Assembly (NCBI RefSeq): GCF_022655595.1
Contig: NZ_CP093379.1
Span: 3,010,734 to 3,074,733 of the forward strand
From: Ignatzschineria rhizosphaerae
Lineage (GTDB): Bacteria; Pseudomonadota; Gammaproteobacteria; Cardiobacteriales; Wohlfahrtiimonadaceae
Length of the DNA stretch: 64,000 bases
Direction of reading: 5' to 3'
Below the pieces are notes generated by a model. The model did no database searches, was not told where the DNA came from, and saw only the letters and a program-made list of their open reading frames with translations. Below are positions 8,977 to 17,791 of this stretch, in pieces; within the stretch, counting starts at the first letter, position 1; the number at the start of each line of letters is the position of its first letter. The position numbers and the translations under genes were made by a program.

Positions 8977-10314
8977 TTATAAAATAAATAAGCTAGTAAC
9001 CCAGATACAAATAAACATTACTACGCCCATTACAAAGGTTGATGTTGTAAATACTCTTAATGATTGATCTACTTCGATATCTGAGAATTTAGTGACAACC
9101 CAAAAGTAGGAATCATTAGCATGAGAGACAACAGCAGAGCCGGCACCAAGAGCTAATACTGTAAATACTCGTCCCATTTCTGAATCAAGGCCAAGATGCG
9201 TTAAGATTGGTGTGACAATTCCGGCAGTAGTTAAGGCAGCTACCGTGGATGAGCCTTGTGCAGTTTTTAAAAGAGCTGCAAGAATAAAAGGGACAAGAAG
9301 ACTGACAGAGGCGCCGCTTAATAGCTCTCCAAGAGCGCCGCCAACGCCGGTCTCACGAATGATAGAGCCAAACATTCCACCACTCGCTGTGATAATTAAT
9401 ATTGGGCCTGCTTTTCCAATAGCTTCTTCAATCACCTCAGATAAGCTTTCTTTTCCCTTTTTCTTAAAGAGAGTCAGTCCAATAATAGCACCGATTAAAA
9501 GGGCAATCACGGGATTACCTAGGAAATGAATAATCTCGGCAACACTGCCAGTTTTAAGGCCTAAAGCGCTAAATAAGGTAGAGATGGAGATGAGAAGTAA
9601 CGGCAATAAAATGGGAAGTAGCGATGCTTTAAAGGAGGGGAGTTTTGTAAGATCTTCAGAGACTATTGTGGTTTCTTCCTTGGCTGGTTCGAAGTTTTGA
9701 CCTTTGCTCATTAAAGTTGCCCAGAAGTAGGCAGCAATTGCTCCAGGAATAGCAAACAAAATGCCAAAAACGACAAGATAGCCAATATTCGCATCTAATT
9801 CGACAGCAGCCCCTAATGCGCCGGGATGCGTTGGGATTAAACAGTGCGCCGCATAAAGAGAACAACCTAGAATTGCAGCCATTAAGGGCATTGCTGTTTT
9901 AGATTGCGCACTAAAGTTCTTTGCAATCCCACTTAAGATAATAAATCCCGTATCACAAAAAATAGTCAATCCTGGGATAAATCCCGTTAAAGCAGTTGCC
10001 TGTTTTGCTCTACGCTTGCCGGTGAAATTTAAGATATGGGAAGCGATACTTCGAACGGCACCACTTTTTTCCATGCAAATCGCAATGACGGTTCCAAAAA
10101 TAATCACAAAGGCAATGCCGCCCATGGTATTACCGAAGCTGACTTTTAATAAGTCAATTACTTTGGGCATAGGGATGGTTAAAAGCGCTAGGACAAAACT
10201 AACGCTAAATAAGGAAGCAAAAACGTTAAATTTCCAGCGTGAGGTTAATAAGATAATCGCTAAAATACTTGCGATAACGAAAAATGCATTTAGTAACATT
10301 GAGCTATCATCCAT
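8977..10314 (-). CDS. GntP-family sugar-acid:H+ symporter
   Basis: 445 residues with about 12 membrane segments. It matches the gluconate permease family (GntP/GntT), including the sequence FCDTGFIILSGIAKNFS and the conserved CLIPTHPGALGAA in the first half. Family members take up gluconate, glycerate, fructuronate or similar acids with protons. The adjacent glycerate kinase makes glycerate the best guess. The start ATG at 10314 has GAAAGGA upstream. Confidence 0.85.
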   Translation of the reverse strand: MDDSSMLLNAFFVIASILAIILLTSRWKFNVFASLFSVSFVLALLTIPMPKVIDLLKVSFGNTMGGIAFVIIFGTVIAICMEKSGAVRSIASHILNFTGKRRAKQATALTGFIPGLTIFCDTGFIILSGIAKNFSAQSKTAMPLMAAILGCSLYAAHCLIPTHPGALGAAVELDANIGYLVVFGILFAIPGAIAAYFWATLMSKGQNFEPAKEETTIVSEDLTKLPSFKASLLPILLPLLLISISTLFSALGLKTGSVAEIIHFLGNPVIALLIGAIIGLTLFKKKGKESLSEVIEEAIGKAGPILIITASGGMFGSIIRETGVGGALGELLSGASVSLLVPFILAALLKTAQGSSTVAALTTAGIVTPILTHLGLDSEMGRVFTVLALGAGSAVVSHANDSYFWVVTKFSDIEVDQSLRVFTTSTFVMGVVMFICIWVTSLFIL

Positions 10315-10632
10315 ACAATATTCCTTTCGATATTCTCTTAGTTAGAGAAGCGTTAATAGCATAAAGATAAGTTTTTGAGTCAATCTGGTAAAGATTGTGA
10401 GCTATTTTAGAATACTGTGAAAGTGATAATATAGCGATGTTTCTTAAGAGATTAAATTGATTTCTTATCCCTAATTTTAGTCGTATCAAAGTATTTTGAA
10501 TATACCTTAATGTTATTAAAGGGAGATCTATATCGGATGATTTGTTGTTTAAGAAACAAGAGATAAGATTAGATGTGAAAACCTCTAAATAGTTTCAAAT
10601 TTTAAGTTCAATTATCTTTGAGATTATTTGTA
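10315..10632. other. Intergenic region upstream of the permease operon
   Basis: AT-rich, no convincing gene. It presumably carries the promoter for the permease/glycerate kinase pair on the minus strand. No clear sites could be assigned. Confidence 0.4.
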
Positions 10633-10903
10633 CGTGAATGCCGGTGATATTAATGCATTAGTTGGCGAAGGTGCGCTTCTCTATGAGCCAATCGTGTATG
10701 AAAGCTTCTTACCAACAAGTGCCGCCGGAATCTTTCAGTCAAATCTTAGATAAGGTGGGCAAGCAGAATACGAAGTAGATCCAAATCAAACACAAATTTG
10801 AAGAAGAGCTATGTGTAAAAGTCTTAAATGAATTAAAACTCTACGGTGTGAAAGATCAGCAAGAACGTTAGCACAAGTAAAAGAAGCTTTGAAGATTGGG
10901 TAA
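10633..10903 (+). pseudogene. Decayed C-terminal remnant of a second HglS/YdcJ-like gene
   Basis: Translating this stretch gives a close match to the last ~88 codons of the intact gene at 6199-7590 (for example DINALVGEGALLYEPIVYE against EINVLVAEGALLYEPIVYE). It has an in-frame TAA where the intact gene reads GAA (near 10751), and a one-base insertion (near 10797) that shifts the frame. No upstream coding part is present. It is a truncated, inactivated paralogue. It lies just outside an ATPase gene and 1.8 kb from the mobile element, so insertion or deletion at this locus may have removed the rest. Confidence 0.85.
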
Positions 10904-10998
10904 AATAATCTAAAAGAAGCATCGCTTTTATATGATCATAAGAGCGATAAGGATATATTAATAATGGAATCCTAGTTCAGTTTATGGACTAGAATTTT

Positions 10999-12345
10999 TT
11001 ATGAATTTGATGTTAGATTTTCTAAGAGCTCAATAGAAGTTCTTAAATCTTGTTCTGTAAATGTATTTCCTGAGTCAGGATGATGTATTGCATTTCTAAT
11101 ATAAGTAGTGAGAGAGTGATAATGAGTAGTATTGTGTCTTGAGGGTCTTTGATGAACAGCAGAAACATACATACTATGACTCTCTACATACTCATCACAA
11201 GCTTTTATAGTATTTATTTGATTATCAGCTTGGAGTTTTCCAAAAAGTTCTATGTGGTAGTCAATTGTAGGTAAATCAAATGTTTTGTAGTTAATCTCCG
11301 CGGCAGTAGCTACTGGTGAAATCGATGAGTTGTTTATAAAGGATGTTAAAAGCCCTTGAGATCTTTTCAATGTAATTATTGCTGTTTCATTATCTTGTAA
11401 TGCTGCTTGGACAACATGATCAGAGTGTGTTGCAAAAAATAGCTGGGCTATTTGTTGTTCATCTGATGTAAATAGTTCTTTATAATAAGTTAAAATTTTC
11501 TTTTGCCATTTTGGATGCATACTTAATTCCGGCTCATCTATTAAGATCGTAGCGCCATGTAGAATTTGACTGTTTTTTAATAAGTAACTACCTCGAAATA
11601 CGACTTGTTTTTCTCCTGTGCTCAAGTTGTCAATAGAAATTTGATTGCTGTGTTTTTTGAAAAGAATAACTTTTTCATTATCTCTATTTATAACTTTACT
11701 AAATTGAAGTTCTTCAAAAAAATTGTTAAATGCATTTTTAAAACGATAAAGCTTAGAAGTCGTTTGAAAATCATTTATGGAGACAGGCGTTTCTCCTTTT
11801 TCAGCACATTCCTCATGTATGGTCTTAAATTCTTCAGCATCTTGGGAGGATATATCTACGATTAATTGTTTTAAAGAAGTGAAGTTATCATCGCTATCAA
11901 TAGCGTATTTATTTACATCTAACAGACTGGTAGACGTTGAAGTGATACGCTCAGTTTTGTAGTCAGCTCTTGCTTTTGAGTAGATACACCCATAGTGACG
12001 GGGGTCTTGATCAATCGTTTCCTCACGAATGAATATTGGATAACTATTGAGTATTTCTTCATTTTTCTTTATGTCAAAATAATTATTGTTATATTCTGGG
12101 TTTTCTTGATTTTCTGGGGCGACAACTCTTAGTATTTGAGAGTCCACAATGTATTCTATATATTCAAAATGGCTAAATTCTTGTGAGTTTAGAAAAGAGC
12201 TTAAATGTTCTAATATTGTAGATTTTCCTGTGCCATTTTCACCAGCCAGAATTATTGTTTTATATGCGGAGTCACCATTTGATAGATCTAAAAGTAAATC
12301 TCCTAGAATCGGGTGATTATTCCATTTTATTTTTCTTAGTAACAT
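10999..12345 (-). CDS. ABC/SMC-type AAA ATPase with HEPN-like C-terminal motif, putative defence protein
   Basis: 448 residues. Walker A is GENGTGKST (about 35-43), the ABC signature is LSTGEKQ (about 236), and Walker B with its catalytic Glu is TILIDEPELSMHPKWQ, followed by an H-loop in FFATHSDHV. This is the AAA_15/AAA_21 layout used by OLD, PtuA, RloC and retron-associated ATPases. The C-terminus ends in YIRNAIHHPDSGNTFT, where Arg417 and His422 form an R-x4-H pattern like HEPN ribonucleases. Inference: a stand-alone nuclease-ATPase active in phage or plasmid defence. It lies outside the candidate left end of the neighbouring element and its base composition resembles the host. Confidence 0.7.
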   Translation of the reverse strand: MLLRKIKWNNHPILGDLLLDLSNGDSAYKTIILAGENGTGKSTILEHLSSFLNSQEFSHFEYIEYIVDSQILRVVAPENQENPEYNNNYFDIKKNEEILNSYPIFIREETIDQDPRHYGCIYSKARADYKTERITSTSTSLLDVNKYAIDSDDNFTSLKQLIVDISSQDAEEFKTIHEECAEKGETPVSINDFQTTSKLYRFKNAFNNFFEELQFSKVINRDNEKVILFKKHSNQISIDNLSTGEKQVVFRGSYLLKNSQILHGATILIDEPELSMHPKWQKKILTYYKELFTSDEQQIAQLFFATHSDHVVQAALQDNETAIITLKRSQGLLTSFINNSSISPVATAAEINYKTFDLPTIDYHIELFGKLQADNQINTIKACDEYVESHSMYVSAVHQRPSRHNTTHYHSLTTYIRNAIHHPDSGNTFTEQDLRTSIELLENLTSNS

Positions 12346-12407
12346 ATTAACATTTCACTTATAAATTTTTTATTAAAAATAATATCTTATTTGTATTAAT
12401 AATGGAA

Positions 12408-12437
12408 TTAAAAAGCCCGCTTAGCTTATATATAGTA
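12408..12437 (+). repeat. Candidate left terminal inverted repeat
   Basis: TTAAAAAGCCC, then 11 bases, then ATATAGTA. The reverse complement of 25632-25660 has the same two blocks separated by 10 bases. It would place the element's left end outside gmtY and exclude the ATPase gene. Both blocks are AT-rich, so chance similarity is possible. Confidence 0.4.
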
Positions 12438-12464
12438 CCTTGAACTATGTATATTGTGTATTAA

Positions 12465-12486
12465 GGCAGAGAAATCTGCCTTTTTA
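12465..12486 (+). terminator. Terminator upstream of gmtY
   Basis: GGCAGA-GAAA-TCTGCC followed by six T residues. Nothing is transcribed rightward before it except possible read-through, so it may insulate the element from outside transcription. Confidence 0.7.
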
Positions 12487-12550
12487 TTTGACAACAAAAA
12501 CTTTAGCATTGTAGTGTATTGTATGTTTAATGTGTATAAAGGAATGAACC

Positions 12551-14008
12551 TTGTCATCGGTTAAAGTCAAAGCAACTATCGTAGAAGATAATACTGGCAT
12601 TAAAAGTCAGCTCCCCATCTTGATCACCGAACAAGGTGAAGTTGGTTCAGTTACCGATTACTTGCTAAAGATGGAAGCTGATGGTGCTAGTAATGCTTTA
12701 ATGAATGGTTTTATACAAGCCACTTCTTTGCTCTTGGATTACATGGAAGCCAACAAAGGATTATTTGAAGATCCTAAAATGCTATTCCAAACCTTTGCTA
12801 AGCGTCTTTACACAGGCACCATCGGTGAAGATGGTTTAGATCCCTCTGGCTTGTACTGGGTGCCAAGCTCAACTGATAACGTCAATAAACATATTCATCG
12901 ATTAACGGCATTTACTGATTGGCTGGCTAACAAGCATGGCGCAGAGCCAATGAACCCTTTGCGAGATGCCACACCTCATGAGCAACGCCTTAATTACGCT
13001 GCTTGGTATCGAAAAAACCAAAATGACTTCCTTGGACATATTGAAGATAAAACTGTTAACAAAACCATCCGTAAAGCTCGCACAATGAAAGGACGCACTC
13101 CATTGACGAAAGCCGAAGACGATGCTTTAGCATTCCCAGATAAGCATTGGGAATCATTCTATAAAGATGGTATTGGCGGAGCAAAAGATCCACGAGTTGC
13201 GCTGAGAGATAAGCTTATGCTGCTCTTGATGCACGGTGGCGGTTTGCGTGAAAGTGAAGCTATTATGCTGTGGGTGACTGATGTACTTGAAGATCCGTAT
13301 GACCCTGAAAAAGCGATAGTTCGAATTTACAACGAAGTCGATGGTAAAGCACCCGAAGGTTGGCGTAGTCGCTCAGGCACAAAAACCAGAGAAGCCTATT
13401 TACAAGAAAAATACGCTCGTATACCACGCAAACGAATGAAAGGCACGGCATACGTTGGCTGGAAAACAAGAGTTGTAGACCATCGAGATAACTACATACA
13501 AGTTCAGTGGTTTCCAGCGGATTATGGCAAGGTTTTTATGTCACTGTGGAAGAGCTACCTAAAATATCGAGCCAGTATTGACTGCCATCACCCCTATGCG
13601 TTCATTTCATTCCATCACAGCGCCCTTGGAAACCCATACACTTTGAATGCGTTTCACCAAAGCTATGCGGCGGGATTAAGGCGCATTGGCTTAGAGCCAA
13701 ACAAATCGGAAGGGTTAGGCCCGCACGGTCATCGTCATAGCTATGGCAGACGTTTAGAGCGTTCAGGACTTAACCCGTTGGTGATACGACGATGTATGCA
13801 CCATAAATCACTGGAGTCTCAAGTTCCCTACACAGGTAAAGGGCAGCAGGAAATCTCCGATGAACTCAACAAGGCCACGCTACAACTGGCAAATCCTGAG
13901 TCCAAAGTCAAAGCGCTCGACTGGAAAGAGTTGGTCGAGCATGGTTTTGACGACATTGACCCGCAAGGGTATTTCACAGGTAAGCACCCCAAATTGCGAG
14001 GTAAATAA
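12551..14008 (+). CDS. gmtY: Tyrosine recombinase, GmtY-like (Gamma-Mobile-Trio)
   Basis: 485 residues. The tyrosine recombinase residues are visible: Arg in HGGGLRESEA (about residue 233), His-x-x-Arg-type box in GPHGHRHSYG (about 390), His in CMHHKSLES and the nucleophile Tyr in VPYTGKG (about 428). It begins with TTG, 8 bases after AAAGGA; no in-frame ATG fits. Its stop overlaps the next ATG (TAATG). Length, order and neighbours match the recombinase/integrase/X trio reported as Gamma-Mobile-Trio, known from Vibrio and other gammaproteobacteria. Base composition is visibly higher in GC than host genes, which supports transfer. Confidence 0.8.
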   Translation: MSSVKVKATIVEDNTGIKSQLPILITEQGEVGSVTDYLLKMEADGASNALMNGFIQATSLLLDYMEANKGLFEDPKMLFQTFAKRLYTGTIGEDGLDPSGLYWVPSSTDNVNKHIHRLTAFTDWLANKHGAEPMNPLRDATPHEQRLNYAAWYRKNQNDFLGHIEDKTVNKTIRKARTMKGRTPLTKAEDDALAFPDKHWESFYKDGIGGAKDPRVALRDKLMLLLMHGGGLRESEAIMLWVTDVLEDPYDPEKAIVRIYNEVDGKAPEGWRSRSGTKTREAYLQEKYARIPRKRMKGTAYVGWKTRVVDHRDNYIQVQWFPADYGKVFMSLWKSYLKYRASIDCHHPYAFISFHHSALGNPYTLNAFHQSYAAGLRRIGLEPNKSEGLGPHGHRHSYGRRLERSGLNPLVIRRCMHHKSLESQVPYTGKGQQEISDELNKATLQLANPESKVKALDWKELVEHGFDDIDPQGYFTGKHPKLRGK

Positions 14009-16677
14009 TGGCTAGAACTAAAGGCAGAAAAAATGACGGACGTGCATCGGACTTAACGTTTAAATGGATGCTCACCACCCTTGGCCCTGAGTGGCAGCAA
14101 TGGCAGGAATTAGCCGCTGAGTGGATGGCGATTCAACATGCGGCAATTGACCACAAGCGTAAAGCGTTGGGCCGTTTTTTTGAGTCCTACCTGGTAGAGT
14201 ACGCTCCCTATGTAACTGATATTGGTCTGTTTTTCAAGGGTTACAATGGCCATATCTGCTCCACTGAAGAGCTAGAAGCTACTGTGAGAAAAACTGTTAA
14301 CGACCCCGCGGAAGTATCAAAATCTATCAACTACTCCTGTGACTTCATTAATTACGTCATTGAACATCATCTATCTGAAGAAGATGATAGCGGCAACTTA
14401 ATACCACTGGTTCGCAATCCGCTGAGCAAAATTAAGAGGCAAGACTCACACACTGAAACCGTACGTAACCCACTTCCGTATCGTTACATCCAAGACCTGC
14501 GCCAAATTCTGTGTCCATTGCCAGATAAAGCGGAACTGACGGTGATTGAGCAAAACCTACCACAAGGCGAGTCGTTACTGCCTAGCTATCACTACCGCCA
14601 TTTCAAGCATTGGGCATGGGCACAAGAGCAGTCAGGGCAAGGCAAAGCAGGTCAAAGTGGCGACTGGTTCGAGGTCGAGCCTGACTTGATTGATAAAACC
14701 GACCCCGATTGCGTGTGGCGCACCAAAGAAGTGACTAGAAATGGTAAAAGAATCACCCTCCACCAAATCTGGTCACCTGTCAGAGCGATGGTCATTTTCA
14801 TGAAATTGCATCTGCCGCTGCGCACCTATCAGGTGTCCATGTTAGACAGCGGTGAAGCGGATACGTGGCGCTATGAGCAAGGTCAGTGGAAGCTCAATGA
14901 CAAGCATGACTTTGCGCTCGGTAGCGAAAAGCGTCCTTTTGGCAAAGGCATCTTTCGCCGTATCCATGACACCATGACAGGGCAATATTCCACAGGCTTG
15001 TATATCAACACCAACAAAACCGCCGACCAGAATAAAGATGAACTAGAACGCGGCTACATCATCCCTTGGCAGAATGAGGAAGTATTATATTGGCTGGAAA
15101 AACTGCGTAACTGGCAAGAGAAATACAACCCAATAGCTAACCCTACCGACTGTGCTGCATTGCTTTACAAGCACATTGGGACGAGAAAATCAGACAAGCA
15201 GTTAGAGAGCATGGGTGAAATCGCCTTTCTCTTTCGGGATGCGTCAGCGAAAGGAGATGACAAATACAAACCATCTTATGGGGGAGTGGCTCTGGCACCT
15301 CTTTGGTATCAACTCTTGCTAACACTGGAAAACGAGCTTGCTGAGCAAGGTAATACGCTTGATAATGGAGAGCGACTTAAACTGGTTGTGGATTACCCAG
15401 AAGACACTCCAGAAAATGCTAAGGTTGCCACAAATTTCCCCCTGCACAGCTTGCGTGTATCGCTGATAACTGCCTACACGATGGATACCCAATTGCCACT
15501 ACCTGCCATATCCAAACTACTGGCAGGGCACTCACGTATCCTAATGACCATCTACTACAACAAAATCACCCCGTCCGTGATGGCGGAAAAAATGAGTGAA
15601 GCCGAATGGGAGCTTGAGGGTAAAGCCAAGCAGTCAGTGCGCAACTTCCTCAAAGATGCCTCACTAGCGCAAATTCAATGCAAAATGGTCTACCACAAAG
15701 AAGACAGTATTCAGGCAGCACTGGTTAACCGTAATCCCATCGGCTGGGAGGAGCGTTCAGCTGGCTTATGTTTGGTCGGAGGCAACACCGTCAAATCGGA
15801 TGAAGTCAGTACGCTGGGCGGGTGCTGGAACGGTGGTGAGTTGATTAGAGATTCAAGTATTCCCGTTAATCGCATCTATGACAGCGTACCGCATGGCCCT
15901 GAAAACTGCATTCGTTGCCGTTGGTTTATTACTGAGGCGCGATACCTGCCAGCGCTTAATGCTCAGTTTAATCAACTCAGTTACAAGGCGCACCAAGCGG
16001 CTAACCTATCGGTTGAAATCGAAGGTGAGCTAGAAGTACTCAAAGACGAGCAGTTCTTCTGTGAAGAGCAAGGTGCGCCTTTTACCAAACATAATGACAT
16101 GCAGGTTCTACAGCGCCGCTATGAAAGGCAACAAGTAGAGGCCGATGAATACACCAAAGACTGGATAGCGTGCTTCGAGCTAATCAGCAAAATCATTCGT
16201 GTCGAAGAAGCCAGAAATGAGGACGACACCAAAGATAAACTGATTGCGGTTGGCTCTGAGCAAGATGTCAGCCATGCCTTGAAGTTTATCGAAACCGACT
16301 CAGAGTTGCTGCACTTATCGCTGCTTTGTGATGACGCGGAGTTTTACCCTGATTTACAGGACGAACTGCGTAAAACCCCTGTTATTCAAAAGCGCTCGAT
16401 GCAACTCAGTCGAGTACTGATGAAAAAAGGCTTTGAGCCAATTTTCATGGAAATGGACGACAAACAACAACTCATTGCCGCCAATGCCATGCTGCGCCAA
16501 ATGGCAAAAATCGCCGACCCTGACGACAAACTTGAAGGCTACCGCAAAGTGGCGAGCTACATCGAAGCGGGTGAATACCTGTCTAATCACAAGCTATTTA
16601 ACGCTGGCATGAATGCACTGTCGGATAAGTCCTTGCGCTTAGAAAATCTCACCCAACCTGCGCTCTTGGAGGGTTAA
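14008..16677 (+). CDS. gmtZ: Large tyrosine recombinase-like protein, GmtZ (VPA1269 family)
   Basis: 889 residues. A recombinase core is visible in the middle: HSLRVS (His-x-Leu-Arg box, about residue 480), LAGHSRILM and the Tyr pair in TIYYNK (about 514). About 370 residues follow it, including a Cys cluster (GPENCIRCRW) and helical segments. Together with GmtY and GmtX it forms the conserved trio thought to mobilise the element. The start codon overlaps the gmtY stop and the stop overlaps the gmtX start, so the three are translationally coupled. Confidence 0.75.
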   Translation: MARTKGRKNDGRASDLTFKWMLTTLGPEWQQWQELAAEWMAIQHAAIDHKRKALGRFFESYLVEYAPYVTDIGLFFKGYNGHICSTEELEATVRKTVNDPAEVSKSINYSCDFINYVIEHHLSEEDDSGNLIPLVRNPLSKIKRQDSHTETVRNPLPYRYIQDLRQILCPLPDKAELTVIEQNLPQGESLLPSYHYRHFKHWAWAQEQSGQGKAGQSGDWFEVEPDLIDKTDPDCVWRTKEVTRNGKRITLHQIWSPVRAMVIFMKLHLPLRTYQVSMLDSGEADTWRYEQGQWKLNDKHDFALGSEKRPFGKGIFRRIHDTMTGQYSTGLYINTNKTADQNKDELERGYIIPWQNEEVLYWLEKLRNWQEKYNPIANPTDCAALLYKHIGTRKSDKQLESMGEIAFLFRDASAKGDDKYKPSYGGVALAPLWYQLLLTLENELAEQGNTLDNGERLKLVVDYPEDTPENAKVATNFPLHSLRVSLITAYTMDTQLPLPAISKLLAGHSRILMTIYYNKITPSVMAEKMSEAEWELEGKAKQSVRNFLKDASLAQIQCKMVYHKEDSIQAALVNRNPIGWEERSAGLCLVGGNTVKSDEVSTLGGCWNGGELIRDSSIPVNRIYDSVPHGPENCIRCRWFITEARYLPALNAQFNQLSYKAHQAANLSVEIEGELEVLKDEQFFCEEQGAPFTKHNDMQVLQRRYERQQVEADEYTKDWIACFELISKIIRVEEARNEDDTKDKLIAVGSEQDVSHALKFIETDSELLHLSLLCDDAEFYPDLQDELRKTPVIQKRSMQLSRVLMKKGFEPIFMEMDDKQQLIAANAMLRQMAKIADPDDKLEGYRKVASYIEAGEYLSNHKLFNAGMNALSDKSLRLENLTQPALLEG

Positions 16678-17354
16678 TGGACATTAATATTGATATCATC
16701 TTGGCTGACTTGAAAGACGACAAAGTGCCAAGAACCCAAAAAAACCTAGATAAGCTTAACGACATCCTGAAAGCCTATGTAGAATCGGGGCAGCGTGATT
16801 TCTCCATTACACAAATGGGGCGAGTATCAGCAGCAGAGGGTGGCCCAGGTTACGAAGCGTTACGAGCAACCAAAAACAAGCACTACCGCACCTTGATTGA
16901 AGCATGGGCAGCAAAGTGCAAAACAACCACCAAAAAGCCGTTATCGCCAACCTCACGCTCTAAGTCTGTTCCACAGGATAATAAACTGCTTGAGCGTATT
17001 CCAGACACTGCGGTACGGGCTTTGTTTGGTCAGATTATTGCCGAGCGCAACCGTTATCGCAAAGAGGTTAATCTGCTAAAACAGCACGCGAATATTACCA
17101 TTGATAAGCGTCCTGTACGTCAGTTTGATGCAAGCGCAGAGCCGAGTGTTGAAGTCTTGCCTTCACTATCTGGCATCTTGACCGAATCCGAGAAGAAAGC
17201 CTTAGCCTACGCTATCTCTGACGAATGTATGGAAAAACATAACTGGCAAACCACACAAGCTGGCCAAGTAAAAGACATGGAATACAACATAGAAATATTC
17301 CCTAGAGGCTTTGCGACAGGTCTACGCAAGTTGTTAGGTGAGGTAGATGATTAA
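16677..17354 (+). CDS. gmtX: GmtX-like third member of the trio
   Basis: 225 residues, no enzymatic motif seen. It begins with a helical region, QMGRVSAAEGGPGYEALRATKNKHYRTLIEAW, which may be a helix-turn-helix-like DNA-binding part. A basic linker and a helical segment (IIAERNRYRKEVNLLKQH) follow. Its start overlaps the gmtZ stop by one base and its stop overlaps the next gene. The assignment rests on position and size; the biochemical role is not known to me. Confidence 0.65.
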   Translation: MDINIDIILADLKDDKVPRTQKNLDKLNDILKAYVESGQRDFSITQMGRVSAAEGGPGYEALRATKNKHYRTLIEAWAAKCKTTTKKPLSPTSRSKSVPQDNKLLERIPDTAVRALFGQIIAERNRYRKEVNLLKQHANITIDKRPVRQFDASAEPSVEVLPSLSGILTESEKKALAYAISDECMEKHNWQTTQAGQVKDMEYNIEIFPRGFATGLRKLLGEVDD

Positions 17355-17791
17355 TGGCGAACGGTCCGCAAAGAGCGCAGCAGAACCTCGAAGCATTTGA
17401 AGTATGGCAAGCCACTCAAACTGATGATGACTTTAAGCAGATCGCCTTTAAAGGCAAGCTCAACCGCATCGAAGTAGCAAAAGGGGTCGGTTGCGGCAAG
17501 TCTGCCCTTAACCAAAATCCAGCGCTTAGAAAAGCGCTCAAGGCATTAGAAGACAAACTGCGTGATAAAGGTATACTCCCGCCACTGACCGAATCTGCAA
17601 AGAGCAATGCTGACAAACCAAAGCAATACGACAACACGGCTAATCGCAAGCTGCTCGACTCAAAACGAGTATCGACCTTAGAGGCTGAAAACATTGAGCT
17701 AAAAGCCAAAGTTAAAGAGCTGGAAGGTAAACTAGAGCGGTTTGGCGAACTGAATGAAACCTTGTCAGAAATGGGGTTCATGCCACGATGA
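17354..17791 (+). CDS. Small coiled-coil protein, TnpC-like accessory
   Basis: 145 residues. The first half holds a helix-turn-helix-like stretch (NRIEVAKGVGCGKSALNQNP) and the C-terminus is a coiled coil (STLEAENIELKAKVKELEGK). This layout resembles the small TnpC accessory protein of Tn554-type elements, which also follows two tyrosine recombinases. That comparison is by architecture only. It is coupled by overlap to both neighbours (TAATG upstream, ATGA downstream). Confidence 0.55.
   Translation: MANGPQRAQQNLEAFEVWQATQTDDDFKQIAFKGKLNRIEVAKGVGCGKSALNQNPALRKALKALEDKLRDKGILPPLTESAKSNADKPKQYDNTANRKLLDSKRVSTLEAENIELKAKVKELEGKLERFGELNETLSEMGFMPR

Larger units (their letters stand above)
12346..12550. 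other. Left boundary region of the Gamma-Mobile-Trio element
   Basis: AT-rich spacer between the ATPase gene (transcribed leftward) and gmtY (rightward). It holds the candidate left terminal repeat (12408-12437), a 10-bp inverted match to the right end (ACTATGTATA, 12444-12453 against 25544-25553) and a terminator (12465-12486). Confidence 0.5.

Noticed and set aside
16354..16590. Minus-strand ORFs within gmtZ, mod, res and other long genes
   Set aside because: They lie opposite strong coding genes, have no ribosome sites or family motifs, and are antisense shadows.
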